Assembly: GCA_013076295.1 (NCBI GenBank) | Contig: RQOL01000483.1 | Span: forward strand, 1 to 64,000 | Length of the DNA stretch: 64,000 nucleotides | Reading direction: 5' to 3' | From: Sanderia malayensis | Lineage: Eukaryota; Cnidaria; Scyphozoa; Semaeostomeae; Pelagiidae | Shown here: piece by piece, positions 1 to 9,219 of the stretch | How positions within the stretch are numbered: position 1 is the first letter of the stretch | How the letters are laid out: every line of letters starts with the position of its first letter | Notes under the pieces: generated by a model | What the model was told of the DNA's origin: nothing | What the model saw: the letters and a program-made list of their open reading frames with translations, nothing else | Databases searched by the model: none | Program-made: the position numbers and the translations under genes

Positions 1-43
1 GAACGTTAGATATGTAAAGGTTGACTATACATATCTAACGTTC
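1..43. repeat. 16-bp perfect inverted repeat (hairpin) at window edge
   Basis: Bases 1-16 are the exact reverse complement of bases 28-43, leaving an 11-base loop. It lies downstream of the minus-strand secreted-precursor gene. It could be the end of a small repeat element cut by the window edge, or a terminator-like hairpin; nothing decides between these. Confidence 0.7.
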
Positions 44-276
44 AATAAACTTTGAGGAATTTTTTAATCCAACTTAACAGCTCCTCGACATAGCAAGCCC
101 TTAATGGCAATATATAATAATCCGAACCTACGTAAAACGGGCGGTACGTGTCAAATCAAAACAAACTCAAGTAGAAATGTTGGTCATAATAATTAAAAAG
201 TGAACGTGAGTAAGGTACATGAATTTGCAATCAGCTATTTAACTACATGTTGTTCATGCATTACACAGCAGCCAAT

Positions 277-1030
277 CTATTTTCCCCAGCGTCTGAAGCT
301 AAATCTTCTGAAGCGGTATCTTCTGTAGCTGATGCGTCTGAAGCGATATCTTCTGTAGCTGATGCGCCTGAAGCGATATCTTCTGTAGCTGATGCGCCTG
401 AAGCTAACACGCCTCAAGCGAACACGTCTGAAGCTAACTCGCCTGAAGCTGACACGCCTGAAGCTGACACGCCTGAAGCTGACACGCCTGAAGCTGACAC
501 GTCTGAAGAAGGGTTTTGGGTCTGCTTGATCGGACAAATCTTCATTTGGATCTCCTGGCAGAACCAATGGTCAAATATTTAGTTAACGCAACGTTAATTG
601 CGCTGATTAAATTTACATATTGAATTATATAATTGACTTACTGTTTTCTATTTCAGTCTCATCTTCATCCTCACTTGGCTCTTCTGACTCATCAGCATCG
701 GACTCAGATTCTGGATCAGCATCGGACTGAGATTCTGGACCAGCATCAACATCGCCATCAGATTCAGCATCGGATTCGGCATCAGGGGCTTCTTTTGCTT
801 GATCTTGCTGTTCCTCTGCCGCACCTACAAGATAAAACAACATTTCATCGAACTTTTCCGCCCAACGTATCTATCATACAAGTCAGTAGCTATGATAATA
901 TACAAAACAAATATAGTACAGTTGACGATTTTATGAAAAGGCGATAGAGAAAGATTAATAACGCCGTAAATTTACCGAGTTGGCAGAAAACCAATCCGAG
1001 CAGAAGGATTGCCAAGAAAATTGACTTCAT
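277..1030 (-). CDS. Secreted precursor with acidic propiece and Arg-rich pentapeptide repeats (putative antimicrobial or peptide precursor)
   Basis: Three coding exons on the minus strand: 1030-976, 824-642 and 554-277 (516 nt, 171 residues plus stop). Donors (GTAAAT, GTAAGT) and acceptors (TTGTAG, TGCCAG) are canonical and both introns are phase 1. Residues 1-17 or so form a clear signal peptide (MKSIFLAILLLGLVFCQ). Residues from about 20 to 85 are very rich in Asp, Glu, Ser and Ala. The C-terminal 75 residues are 14 pentapeptides of the form RR-[VIYF]-[SR]-[FYL], mostly RRVSF then alternating RRISY and RRYRF, ending in RRWGK. About 33 acidic residues balance about 34 Arg. A terminal Gly-Lys is the usual signal for C-terminal amidation after basic-residue trimming. 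Secretion and propiece masking of a cationic product are inferred; the layout resembles Hydra arminins in logic, not in sequence that I can align. A neuropeptide precursor or a mineral-binding polycation are alternatives. An in-frame AG/GT splice chain and the strong compositional switch at one exon border support a real gene. Confidence 0.8.
286..504 (-). repeat. Coding 15-bp / 30-bp tandem repeat inside the Arg-rich exon
   Basis: On the minus strand the unit is TTCAGACGTGTCAGC with small changes, each encoding one pentapeptide. In the 3' half the array becomes a 30-bp higher-order unit encoding RRISYRRYRF three times. Unit identity is high at the nucleotide level, which points to recent expansion and likely length variation between individuals. 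The opposite strand is open over the same stretch, giving a spurious Ala/Glu-rich frame. Confidence 0.85.
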
Positions 1031-1657
1031 CTTCAGCTTGAATGAGCCACAAACCAATCTGTCAATTCAAATGAAAAGAAAAAATTATACATAAATTGTA
1101 CTGCACATTAAATCGTGCAGACGAAGAGCTATTTAACAAGTTCAATTTTTTGTAAAAAATTACAAACCTGTGTGCAGTAAAACTATGCTTTCACCGAAAC
1201 GATTAGTGGAGTGACTTGATTGGCAATGTGCAGTGAAATTTATGTGCCACTAAACAATAGAAAATTCCAATCTTCATTGGAATAACAGAGGAAGAACTTC
1301 GCAGAGCTTCTCCCTCAAAACAAAGCAGTAACCAAGTGACAAATATACAAACAAATGCAAGCATAATTGCATTTGTTGCCTCTTTGATGTAAAATCAAAC
1401 CCTTTTTCTCCTACCCTTTGTTCGAAGGAAGTATTTTTTCTCTTTATGAGAGAGGAAGATTTGGTAAGAACGTCTTTGTTAGTAACAATGGGAAATTTCA
1501 TTAGTCGCATTGTTGGTCATCATTGAAATCCGCACAGAGTTGATTAACAAAGCATGAACAACAAGCAAAGCAAAGGTAAAACACATAACTCCATCGCTAC
1601 AGAAAAGCAAAACATTCTAAGAAGAAAAAAGCGAACAACAATCCATCACAGACTGCC
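1031..1657. other. Upstream region of the Arg-rich precursor gene; nothing coding seen
   Basis: On the minus strand this holds the probable promoter and 5' UTR of the precursor gene. A TTGACAG acceptor-like site lies about 30 bases before the start codon, with a possible upstream donor in CACAG/GTTTGT near 1170, so a UTR intron is possible. Short minus-strand frames near 1274-1510 show no recognisable product. Confidence 0.4.
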
Positions 1658-2624
1658 ATGGCAACAACCAGGCACCCCACAAGAAAAACAAAGGTGACAA
1701 TTGTTGGAGACTCGCAACTCCTAAGAATTAATGAGGAAAAAATTAACAATGACAAGCACCATCAAGTTGAAATACGAACACAATCAGGAATGAAAATCAA
1801 GCAAGCGGTGAACAAGGCTTGTAAAACCTATAGTGACGTCATAATTGTACACGCTGCATCTAACGACTTGAGATCATCAGCGCCAGAAAACTTGCGTCAG
1901 AAATCACGAACACATTGAAATCCATCCAGGAAAAGAACCCCACATCAAAGATAGCTTTCTCCTCCATATTCAGGCCCGTTCACACGATGCCGGATTCATT
2001 TCGTTTCGGATTCCATAGGCAATCCGATAAGAAATTTCTCCTGTTCACACGACTACGCTCCGCTCCGCGCGCCCCACAGGCCACATCAATGCTTATTGCT
2101 AAACAATTGCCACGTGACAGTTAAGCATCACTCGCTCTTGAGAGTGTCGAGTAGTTGGCGCCAATGCTTCAAATAGAGGTTCTGGAGCACAAAGCGTATC
2201 GGATTCATGCGTTCACACGAGCCCAAAAGCTATCCGATATGAAAAGCGATCCGAAACGTTCACCTCAGAGCGGAGTGATTTGACTCCGGAAAAGCGATCC
2301 GAAACGTTTCGGATGGCATGGTGTCGTGTGAACAGAAAGGCTATCCGATATGAAAAGCGATCCGAAACGATATGAATCCGCATCGTGTGAACGGGCTCAG
2401 ACGACAAGACAAAGAGCTGAATGCGAAAGCCACAAAACTGGACAAGATGCTCGAAGAAGAACTGATGATCAATGGATTTGACATTAATGATAATAATAAC
2501 ATTCTTTTTCAAATTTAGCTCACGACGGTCTACACATCAACCAGGGCGGAGCGCGCAAATTTGCAGGTATTTTAATTAAATTTATTAAATGCTGCTAAGG
2601 AAGTCGCAGCTCAAAAATTGACCA
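1658..2624 (+). pseudogene. Non-LTR ORF1 with SGNH-hydrolase-like esterase domain, broken
   Basis: The family blocks of an SGNH hydrolase are visible in order: TIVGDSQLLRI (nucleophile Ser in GDS) near 1695, VIIVHAASNDLR (Asn-Asp block) near 1840, and AHDGLHINQGG (the Asp-x-x-His pair) near 2518-2550, followed by a stop at 2622-2624. Esterase domains of this type are known in ORF1 of CR1-, L2- and Rex-like retrotransposons, where they are thought to aid association with membranes or RNA. The frame is broken by one indel near 1890, by a 423-bp MITE at 1974, and by one missing base near 2512. The protein is therefore not made intact here. Confidence 0.7.
1974..2396. mobile_element. 423-bp MITE with about 28-bp terminal inverted repeats
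   Basis: Ends read GCCCGTTCACACGATGC on one side and its reverse complement on the other; the inverted repeats extend to about 28 bases with one or two differences. It is flanked by TCAG direct repeats at 1970-1973 and 2397-2400, taken as the target duplication. The interior repeats the sub-motifs CTATCCGATATGAAAAGCG and GTTCACACGA several times in both orientations. No coding capacity is seen. Removing it rejoins the SGNH frame, so it inserted after element A. The superfamily is not determined. Confidence 0.8.
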
Positions 2625-2664
2625 AGGCGACAAGGAAAAATCAAAGCATAAGCCGCTTGTAAGG

Positions 2665-4056
2665 ATGAGAAATGGTCTTAAAATAGCTTTTTTAAACATC
2701 GTGTTCGTAAGAAAAAAAGGACATGAACTGAATCTGCTGCTTCGCAATCGTGAAATTGACATCATAGGTCTCAGTGAAACGAGGCTAGATGAAAGGATAA
2801 GCGATTCTGAGGCCTCGATTCCTGGCTACCACATTATCAGAAACGACCGTAATATAAACGGTGCTGGGGTAGCTATTTACATTAAAGACACCGTACCTAG
2901 TCCGGTAATGAAGTACAAATCCGACGATTTAGAACTTTTATGCTTGGAAATTATGCAAAACATTCCAAACCATTTTTCCTAGCATGCTGGTATCGACCCC
3001 CAAAATCTGGGAATGATACAAGAAGCTTTGAAAACCTCAGAAACCTTTTATCCATTCTGGATGAAGAAGAAAAGGAAATAATCCTTATCGGTGATGCAAA
3101 CTGTGACTTTAAAAACAACACCAAACACCCAAATACAAAAAGCCTCAGAAGTATCCACAGAGAACTTCAACTGATTCAATTAGTCAAGGATTATACAAGA
3201 GTAGCAATTGCACAAGCTGGCGAAAATAACACCAGAACTACGAAAAGCTTGATAGACCATTTCTCTTGCAACAAACCTAACTTAATTATCAAACATGATG
3301 TACTAGAAACAAGAATGGTAGATCATTACTTGGTTTATGGGATAAGAAAAATAGGAACAAAAAAGCTACAATGGAAGAACCCAAAACATGTGGAGACCAG
3401 GAACCTAAAAAGATATAACAAACTCGCGTTTCAATATGATCTCCAAAAAATTAACTGGGATCAAATTCTCTTCCCCTTATATCATGAACCAAGTGAAATG
3501 GTTCAATTATTTCAAGAAATATTTGAGTCAATTTTGGAAATCCATGCACCGCTGAGAAAAATTCGGGTACGTGATGAACATGCTCCATGGTTATCTCCGT
3601 CACTAAGAGATTTGATAAGAAGGAGAAACCGAGCAAAAAGGGAATCTGTAGGGAAGCCCGAGCTATGGCCTGAGTACAAACTGTTGCGTAATAAAACTAC
3701 TACTGAAGTAAACAAAGCAATAGAAGGCTACTACAACGGGTGATAGACGAAAACGAAAGTAAGCCTGAGAAAATGTGCACGACCATAAATAAAGTCTTGG
3801 ATAAGACGCAGGATATGAAATCGATTAACAGTCTAAAAGCAAACAATAAGATATTAACTGAGAATCGGGAAATGGCAAATGCCTTCAATGGTCACTTCGT
3901 TTCGGTTGGACCTGAACTTGCTCAAAAATAGAAAGTAAAGTAGGTGATGATCCAATCAAACACATACACAAAACATCCAAACTAGATTTTCGTTCAAAGA
4001 AATAACCTTGGATCGCGTTTTGCTCTCACTACAACAGCTAAAAATGGCAAGGCAAT
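2665..4056 (+). pseudogene. Non-LTR ORF2, AP-endonuclease domain and linker, truncated before RT
   Basis: Endonuclease motifs in order: KIAFLNI start, DIIGLSETRLD (catalytic Glu), GAGVAIYIK, CWYRPPKSG, ILIGDANCDF (Asp-x-Asn pair) and MVDHYLV (terminal Asp-His). It continues through a PWLSPSLRDLIRRRNRAKR linker typical of CR1/L2/Jockey-like ORF2. Frame changes occur near 2960 and near 3742. The reading continues to about 4050 (TLDRVLLSLQQLK) and then stops at the BEL LTR. The RT core is missing, so the copy is dead. Confidence 0.8.
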
Positions 4057-4258
4057 TGTCAAGTAGAACACGCATGATTGACAGTATTCGATTAGTTACC
4101 AAGCCCCAATTATATTTAATCATTCTTATCATAATTTTATTATTTTATTATTACGTTCATTCTAACATTACGCTTTTGTATTCACGTTTCATTAGTATTC
4201 GATATATCAGTTTTGTACATATTTATCCGATGTGTTTGTCTTCGTTCCGTTCTCCACA
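4057..4258 (+). repeat. Putative 5' LTR of BEL-1
   Basis: The 202-bp segment starts TGTCAAG and ends CCACA (TG...CA ends), sits exactly between the broken non-LTR ORF2 and a primer-binding-site-like TGGTGCCGTGACC. It is AT-rich with a TATTTAATC promoter-like stretch. No second copy exists in the window, so the boundaries rest on context. Confidence 0.5.
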
Positions 4259-4313
4259 TATGGTGCCGTGACCAGGATTATTGTTGTTCGTCTATACAAT
4301 TTTGGTAGCAGAC

Positions 4314-5342
4314 ATGCCAAAAACGCCGCTCGAAAAATTGCAGTTGGAGCGAAGACAACTGAGGCGTAGCTTCACGAAGACTTACAACGAGGCATCAAGT
4401 CTATTCAAGAAGGATCGTCTATTGAATGAAGAAATAACCTTTCTCAAGACAGCCGCTGCAGCCTTACAAGAGCAATTGAAGGAGTGCCAGAATTTAGACA
4501 AAGAAATACGTATCGTCGCCCTAGATGAAATCGAAGATGAAGATGAATCGGACGCATTCTTTGATGAAGTCACCGAGGTAACAAACAACAGCCGAGGTAA
4601 GATAAGTAAGCTTGCATTTTGTATCTCGGAAATTGAAAAGAAAAACGCTTCAACTCTCGTTTCCCAATCTTCAACGTCACAATCTACGCTAACGTTAAGG
4701 TCGAAGCTACCCGATTTGCAACTGCCCACATTTGACGGAAAAATCACAGATTGGCACGGTTTCTGGGACAGATTCCAAACCCAAGTAGGCAGTCTATCCG
4801 ATCTCCCAGCATCTTCAAAATTCACTTATCTGATTGGTCAGTTACGGGGAGAGGCTCTAAAAACAGTTCAAGGCATTATGCCTTTGGAGATAATTATGCA
4901 ATTCTAGAAGAAACATTAAAAGAGAATTTTGGCCACCCCAGACGTATCATTCGCGCTCACGTGAACAATATTCTCAAACAAAATGACTAAGCCAACACAA
5001 TCTGCCATTAGTTTAAGGAATTTTTATAATGCAGTTATGGGAGACATTCGTTCCCTAGAGGCTTTGAAGATCAACGTTTCGGCTTGCGCTCCTTTTATCA
5101 TCCCAATACTTGAAGACAAATTGCCGGGAAAGGTCCGCAGTGTAATTTGCGATTCTGGACAGGGTGTCAACTTCCTCCTTAAACAATTCACTGACAGTTT
5201 TCGAGATTACATCGCTCGAGAGGAGCAAACACAAACAGGGTTTTCCCCAGCTACACTGCCACCCTGTCTCGTTGCGAATCATACGAACATAACGTTTCTA
5301 GTACCAGTACTTTATCAACCACGCTAAACACACGTTGCCAAC
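4314..5342 (+). pseudogene. BEL-1 gag, degenerate
   Basis: Begins MPKTPLEKLQLERRQL with a coiled-coil-like, Lys/Arg/Glu-rich N-terminus, followed by the BEL gag hallmark LPDLQLPTFDGKITDWHGFW and FTYLIGQLRGEALKTVQG. A one-base shift near 4875 and another near 4985 break the frame. The reading runs to the CCAAC target site at 5338-5342, where the Gypsy element interrupts it just before the zinc-knuckle region. Gag packages element RNA; this copy cannot make a full product. Confidence 0.75.
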
Positions 5343-5469
5343 TGTTGTGTTTAGAGCATATCAGAGTCAGACAGAGACGCGTGTGAGTTTCATGAACATA
5401 ACCAATTGAATGAATGACTTTTACAAGTCAGTAGATAAAACAATAAAAGTCCATAGGGAGTCCATAGCA
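5343..5469 (-). repeat. 3' LTR of the Gypsy element
   Basis: 127 bp, TGTTGTG...CATAGCA on the plus strand, identical to the copy at 10990-11116 as read. The left flank is the CCAAC target duplication. It is unusually short for a Gypsy LTR. Confidence 0.95.
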
Positions 5470-5556
5470 TCTCTCCTTTTCTTCGCAGGAATAGAGTATT
5501 ACTGACAATGTTTAAATAAAAGAAAATAATACTTATCTAATCAGTTTCTCGTTAAT

Positions 5557-8481
5557 CTAATGAGTATAAACTTCTCCATATAACGTTGGCATTCGTCTGA
5601 TTCTTTGAGGATATTGATGAACTGCCTCGTGCTCGATTTCGGTCTCGTTTTCATCATCGCTCGATTCAACTTCACTATCGGGATTAGTAATCTGAATGTT
5701 TTCGTCATCGGGTGGATTGTACTTTTTGAAGAATGATGTGTTGCGTGTAATCTTATGGTCTGATCTGATTGCAGTTATTCTTGTTCCAGCGATCTCTGTC
5801 ACACGGTACGGACTGGAGTTGAATCTGCTTGTGGTCTTATCTTTTCTCCCTTGTTTTACAAGAACAAGATCTCCTTTCTGGATTCCTGACTTTTTCGTGT
5901 GCTGGCGTTGATCGTAGTAAGCTTTTGCTTTGGCTTTACTTTTTGCTTCATTTTCTTGTAGCTCTTTGTGTTTGTTTACTGGTTTTGTTGTTGTGATCAT
6001 GCTTGGAAGCTTTGTGCGGATTACACGATTGAATAGAAGTGTTGCTGGTGGAATTTGCGTTGTACTATGTGGTGTTGTGCGATAATTCAGTAGAAAAAGA
6101 TGAAGTTCTTTTCGCCAGTTTTTCCCGTCAATTTTCGATGTTTGAATGAGCTTCTTCAGAGGTCGGTTAAAAGATTCGACTTCTGCGTTTCCTCTTGGCC
6201 AAAGGGGTGTGCTTGGTTTAAATTGAATTCCCCATGTCTTCATGTATTGACTGATTTCTTCTCCGTTAAATGGAGGGCCATTGTCACTTACAAATTTAAC
6301 AGGTATTCCGTGCGTTCCGAAGATTCTGTCGAGTTTTGGTATGATGCACGATGCTGATGTTGACTTTACGATCTCAACTTCAGGGAAGCGCGAATACGTG
6401 TCCACGACAGATAGTAGATATTCACCGGATGGAACAGGTCCGAAGAAATCTGCCTTTACCGTGTGCCAAGGTGAAGGTGGTAGCGCTGTAGATTGCATTG
6501 GTTCCTTGTGGCTTTCTGGTCCTGTGGCTTGGCAGGCTGTACATTTATCGATGAATTCTTTCGTGTATTTGTTGATGTTTGGGAACCATATTTTTTCGCG
6601 AATGAGCATTTTGGTTTTTGTCAGACCAGAATGTCCTGGTTGATGGGCGAGTTTTATTGCTTTGTTGCGTAATGTTGCTGGCATCACTATGCGAGAGTTT
6701 CTGAGAATGATGTTGTCTTTGACCGTTAAGTCTTGGCGAACTGTGTGTAGAATTCTCAACTCGTCTTTGTTTATTGTTGTATCTTCGATTTGATCTATTT
6801 CGTGCCATTTGTTTCTGGAAATGAAGCTTATTGCCGCTTGAAGTGTAGGATCATTTTGTGTTTCTGTCTCTATTTCATCAATTGTCATAGCCTTCGGGAC
6901 GGCATTGAGACTTAGAAAATTTACATATTCCTCCGCAATGGTATCTTGTTCCGGACGGAATGTTGCTGGGTGACGTGACATATAATCGGCCGGGTTTTCT
7001 GCTCCTTTCCTGTATTTTACGGTGAAATCGTAATTCTGAAGTCGTAACTGCCATCGTTCGATTCGTGCTGGCGGTTTTGATGCTGGGTTGTTAAAGATGA
7101 CTTCTAATGCTTTATGATCTGTGATGATGTCAAAGTTTTTCGCACCGTATAGAAATAAGTGTAGTCGTTCTACTCCCCATACTAAGGCTAATGCTTCTTT
7201 TTCCGTCTGAGAGTACTTCTGTTCGACTGGTGAGAGTGATCTTGAAGCGAATGCAATAATTTTTCTATCTGATGATCCTTGCGTTGACGTTTGGGCTAAT
7301 ATTGCACTTAGTCCAACTGGGCTGGCGTCGCATGTTACTTCAGTGTGTTTATCGATGTCGAAGTATGCCATGACTGGTTGTGATTGTAACGTATTCTTCA
7401 ATGTTTCGAAAGCTTTTTCTTGATCTTTTCCCCATTCGAATTTTGCGTTTTTATGAGTGAGCCTCCGCAGCGGTTCTGTGATAGAAGCGTAGTTTTCGAT
7501 AAACTTGGAACAATACTGAGACATGCCCATCAAGCTTCTTATTTCGTGAACATTTTGTGGTGTATGTATGTCTACAAAGTCTTGAATGAGACTCGGATCT
7601 GGGCTCACTCCTTCTTTTTGGAAAACAAGTCCATAGAATTTCAGTCGTGTTTTGTTGAAACGGCATTTTTCTTTGTTTAGGGTGATTCCCTTTTCCTCAA
7701 AGCGTTGTAGAACAGCAGCGAGTGCTTTGTTGTGTTCTTCTGGAGATTTACCCCATATGATGACGTCGTCTGACATGTTTCTTGTATTTTCGATGTCTTG
7801 AATAGTTTGAGATATTGCGTTTTGGAAGATTTCTGCAGCTGAATTTACCCCGAAACAGAGCTTCTTATAACGTCTCAAGCCTTTGTGTGTTGAAAACGTG
7901 GTGAGATTTCTGGATTCTTCTGCCAGGGTTAGCTGATGGTAACCTTGCTTCAGGTCCAGTTTTGAAAATATTGATGCACCATGCAGGTCGGTAATGAGTT
8001 CCTCTGTTGTTGGCATAGTGTGTCTAGTGCGTTCTATTGAAGTGTTTGGAAGACGCATATCAACGCATATTCTGATGTCATCGGTGTTTTTCTTTGGGAT
8101 TATCACCAAAGGACTTACCCAATTCGTCGCTCCTTCCACGTGCTCGATAATGTCATCTTTCTCTAGGCGGTCCAATTCATTTTCAACTTTTTTCCTGATG
8201 TGAAAGGGTATCCGACGTTGCGGTTGAACGACTGGCTTCACATCCGGATTTGTGTGTAATTTGACCTGAAGATTTTTCAAAGTTCCTACTCCTTTGAAAA
8301 CATTGCTGTGTTTGTCTAGTAAGTGACTGACGTATTCTTCTGACTTAATGTTGGCCGCTGGGTCATGTGGGTTTGGCTTCTTTTGTTCTTCCTTTGTTTC
8401 CTTTTCTTGCACGTGATTGATGTTGGTCTTGATGAGATTCAAGTTTTCAGCTGTTGTTGAGCTGAGGAGGTTCCCTTGCAC
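5557..8481 (-). CDS. pol: Gypsy pol: reverse transcriptase, RNase H and integrase
   Basis: A 974-codon open frame. RT lies at about residues 80-290 with the catalytic pair in MSDDVIIWGK near residue 238 (Met-Ser in place of the usual Tyr-Val or Tyr-Ile). RNase H starts about residue 380 at EVTCDASPVGL. The integrase zinc-binding HHCC region is near residues 610-645 (HQPGHSG...CTACQ), and the DDE core has DFFGP near 676, SDNGPP near 733 and EVESFNRP near 769. The C-terminal part is basic with a chromodomain-free tail rich in Asp/Glu. The enzymes copy element RNA and insert the DNA in the nucleus. The first Met is not the true start: pol is fed from gag-protease by a frame change at about 8480. 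Confidence 0.93.
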   Translation of the reverse strand: MQGNLLSSTTAENLNLIKTNINHVQEKETKEEQKKPNPHDPAANIKSEEYVSHLLDKHSNVFKGVGTLKNLQVKLHTNPDVKPVVQPQRRIPFHIRKKVENELDRLEKDDIIEHVEGATNWVSPLVIIPKKNTDDIRICVDMRLPNTSIERTRHTMPTTEELITDLHGASIFSKLDLKQGYHQLTLAEESRNLTTFSTHKGLRRYKKLCFGVNSAAEIFQNAISQTIQDIENTRNMSDDVIIWGKSPEEHNKALAAVLQRFEEKGITLNKEKCRFNKTRLKFYGLVFQKEGVSPDPSLIQDFVDIHTPQNVHEIRSLMGMSQYCSKFIENYASITEPLRRLTHKNAKFEWGKDQEKAFETLKNTLQSQPVMAYFDIDKHTEVTCDASPVGLSAILAQTSTQGSSDRKIIAFASRSLSPVEQKYSQTEKEALALVWGVERLHLFLYGAKNFDIITDHKALEVIFNNPASKPPARIERWQLRLQNYDFTVKYRKGAENPADYMSRHPATFRPEQDTIAEEYVNFLSLNAVPKAMTIDEIETETQNDPTLQAAISFISRNKWHEIDQIEDTTINKDELRILHTVRQDLTVKDNIILRNSRIVMPATLRNKAIKLAHQPGHSGLTKTKMLIREKIWFPNINKYTKEFIDKCTACQATGPESHKEPMQSTALPPSPWHTVKADFFGPVPSGEYLLSVVDTYSRFPEVEIVKSTSASCIIPKLDRIFGTHGIPVKFVSDNGPPFNGEEISQYMKTWGIQFKPSTPLWPRGNAEVESFNRPLKKLIQTSKIDGKNWRKELHLFLLNYRTTPHSTTQIPPATLLFNRVIRTKLPSMITTTKPVNKHKELQENEAKSKAKAKAYYDQRQHTKKSGIQKGDLVLVKQGRKDKTTSRFNSSPYRVTEIAGTRITAIRSDHKITRNTSFFKKYNPPDDENIQITNPDSEVESSDDENETEIEHEAVHQYPQRIRRMPTLYGEVYTH

Positions 8482-8762
8482 TTTTTTGCAACATGGAATT
8501 TTGCTAACGTGATTCTTTGATTCGTTTCGATTGTTTCCTCGAATTCCCCCATCATTTCAAGAGGCGTTTTGGATCCATATGCATAAACTCGCACTTTGGA
8601 CTGTTTGAGTTTGATTGGTGTCCCTGTCTTCCTGTTGATTTCGGTGAATGAGTTCTCGTCCATTATGTTGACACTAGCTCCTGTGTCCACGAGACTTTTT
8701 GACCTTTGATTATGAGGGGAGATTCCAGTTTCTTTGTCTTTTCCATTTTCTTTTCCATGCAA
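8439..8762 (-). CDS. Gypsy aspartic protease segment
   Basis: Contains SLVDTGASVNIMDE, the catalytic Asp-Thr-Gly-Ala of a retropepsin, then a flap-like region and AYGSKTPLEMMGEF. The useful frame enters from the nucleocapsid frame near 8700 and leaves into the pol frame near 8480. These two shifts are either programmed or small indels. The protease matures the gag-pol polyprotein. Confidence 0.8.
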   Translation of the reverse strand: MHGKENGKDKETGISPHNQRSKSLVDTGASVNIMDENSFTEINRKTGTPIKLKQSKVRVYAYGSKTPLEMMGEFEETIETNQRITLAKFHVAKKCKGTSSAQQQLKT

Positions 8763-9214
8763 TAAACGTACTCGTCAGAGCTTTCGTCTGAGTTTGTGTT
8801 TGATTCTTTAGTTGCAACTGTGTGAACCTTTTGCTCTTGTTTCTTGGCTCGTTGTTTACAGCATCGCGTGAAGTGATTTTTTCGGTTGCAGTAACTGCAT
8901 GTTTTCCCCTGAGCTGGGCACGGGCCATGTTGATGTGGGAAATCAAATCCACAGTTATAGCAGGTTTTCCTGGTTTGTTTTTTGTGTGTTTCCCCTCTTG
9001 GTTGAAAATTTGATTTTCTAGGTTTCGTGTACTTGGGTGCAGCAGATCTGATGTGCATTGCTTGCATGTCTGAGGTTGTGGTTGGAAAGGGGTTTTCCAT
9101 TTCGTTGGCTTGTTGTTTGCTAATTTCGTTTGACTTTCCTTTCAGCAAGATGTCTTTCAGCGTGACGTCTGTTGTTTTCAAGGCGTATTTTCGCAGCGAG
9201 GAGCTGGAGCATCC
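8663..9214 (-). CDS. gag: Gypsy gag C-terminal part with zinc knuckles (nucleocapsid)
   Basis: Upstream reading starts at the insertion junction with the CSSSSLRKYAL segment typical of retrotransposon gag, then EISKQQANEME, and two cysteine clusters (CYNCGFDFPHQHGPC and CSYCNRKNHFTRCC). It is separated from the rest of gag by a non-LTR insertion at 9220-10506. The C-terminus runs out of frame as the protease frame takes over. Confidence 0.8.
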   Translation of the reverse strand, partial: GCSSSSLRKYALKTTDVTLKDILLKGKSNEISKQQANEMENPFPTTTSDMQAMHIRSAAPKYTKPRKSNFQPRGETHKKQTRKTCYNCGFDFPHQHGPCPAQGKTCSYCNRKNHFTRCCKQRAKKQEQKVHTVATKESNTNSDESSDEYVYCMEKKMEKTKKLESPLIIKGQKVSWTQELVST

Positions 9215-9219
9215 TTGAA

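Larger units (their letters stand above)
1658..4056 (+). mobile_element. Degenerate CR1/L2-like non-LTR retrotransposon (element A)
   Basis: An SGNH-esterase-like ORF1 is followed by an AP-endonuclease ORF2 and the first part of the pre-RT linker. The element is interrupted by a MITE at 1974-2396 and is cut off at 4056 by the 5' LTR of a BEL element, just where the usual Leu-Lys-Asn-Gly-Lys-Ala segment before the RT core begins. Several single-base indels break the frames. The start given is the first Met of ORF1; the 5' UTR and true 5' end are not resolved and may reach back to about 1550. Confidence 0.75.

Noticed and set aside
247..582. Plus-strand Ala/Glu/Ser repeat frame (111 codons)
   Set aside because: It is the antisense shadow of the Arg-rich repeat exon; the minus strand has a signal peptide exon, consistent splice phases and a compositional match, whereas the plus frame has none.
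633..947. Plus-strand His/Gln-rich frame (104 codons)
   Set aside because: Antisense of the acidic propiece exon; no splice or start context of its own.
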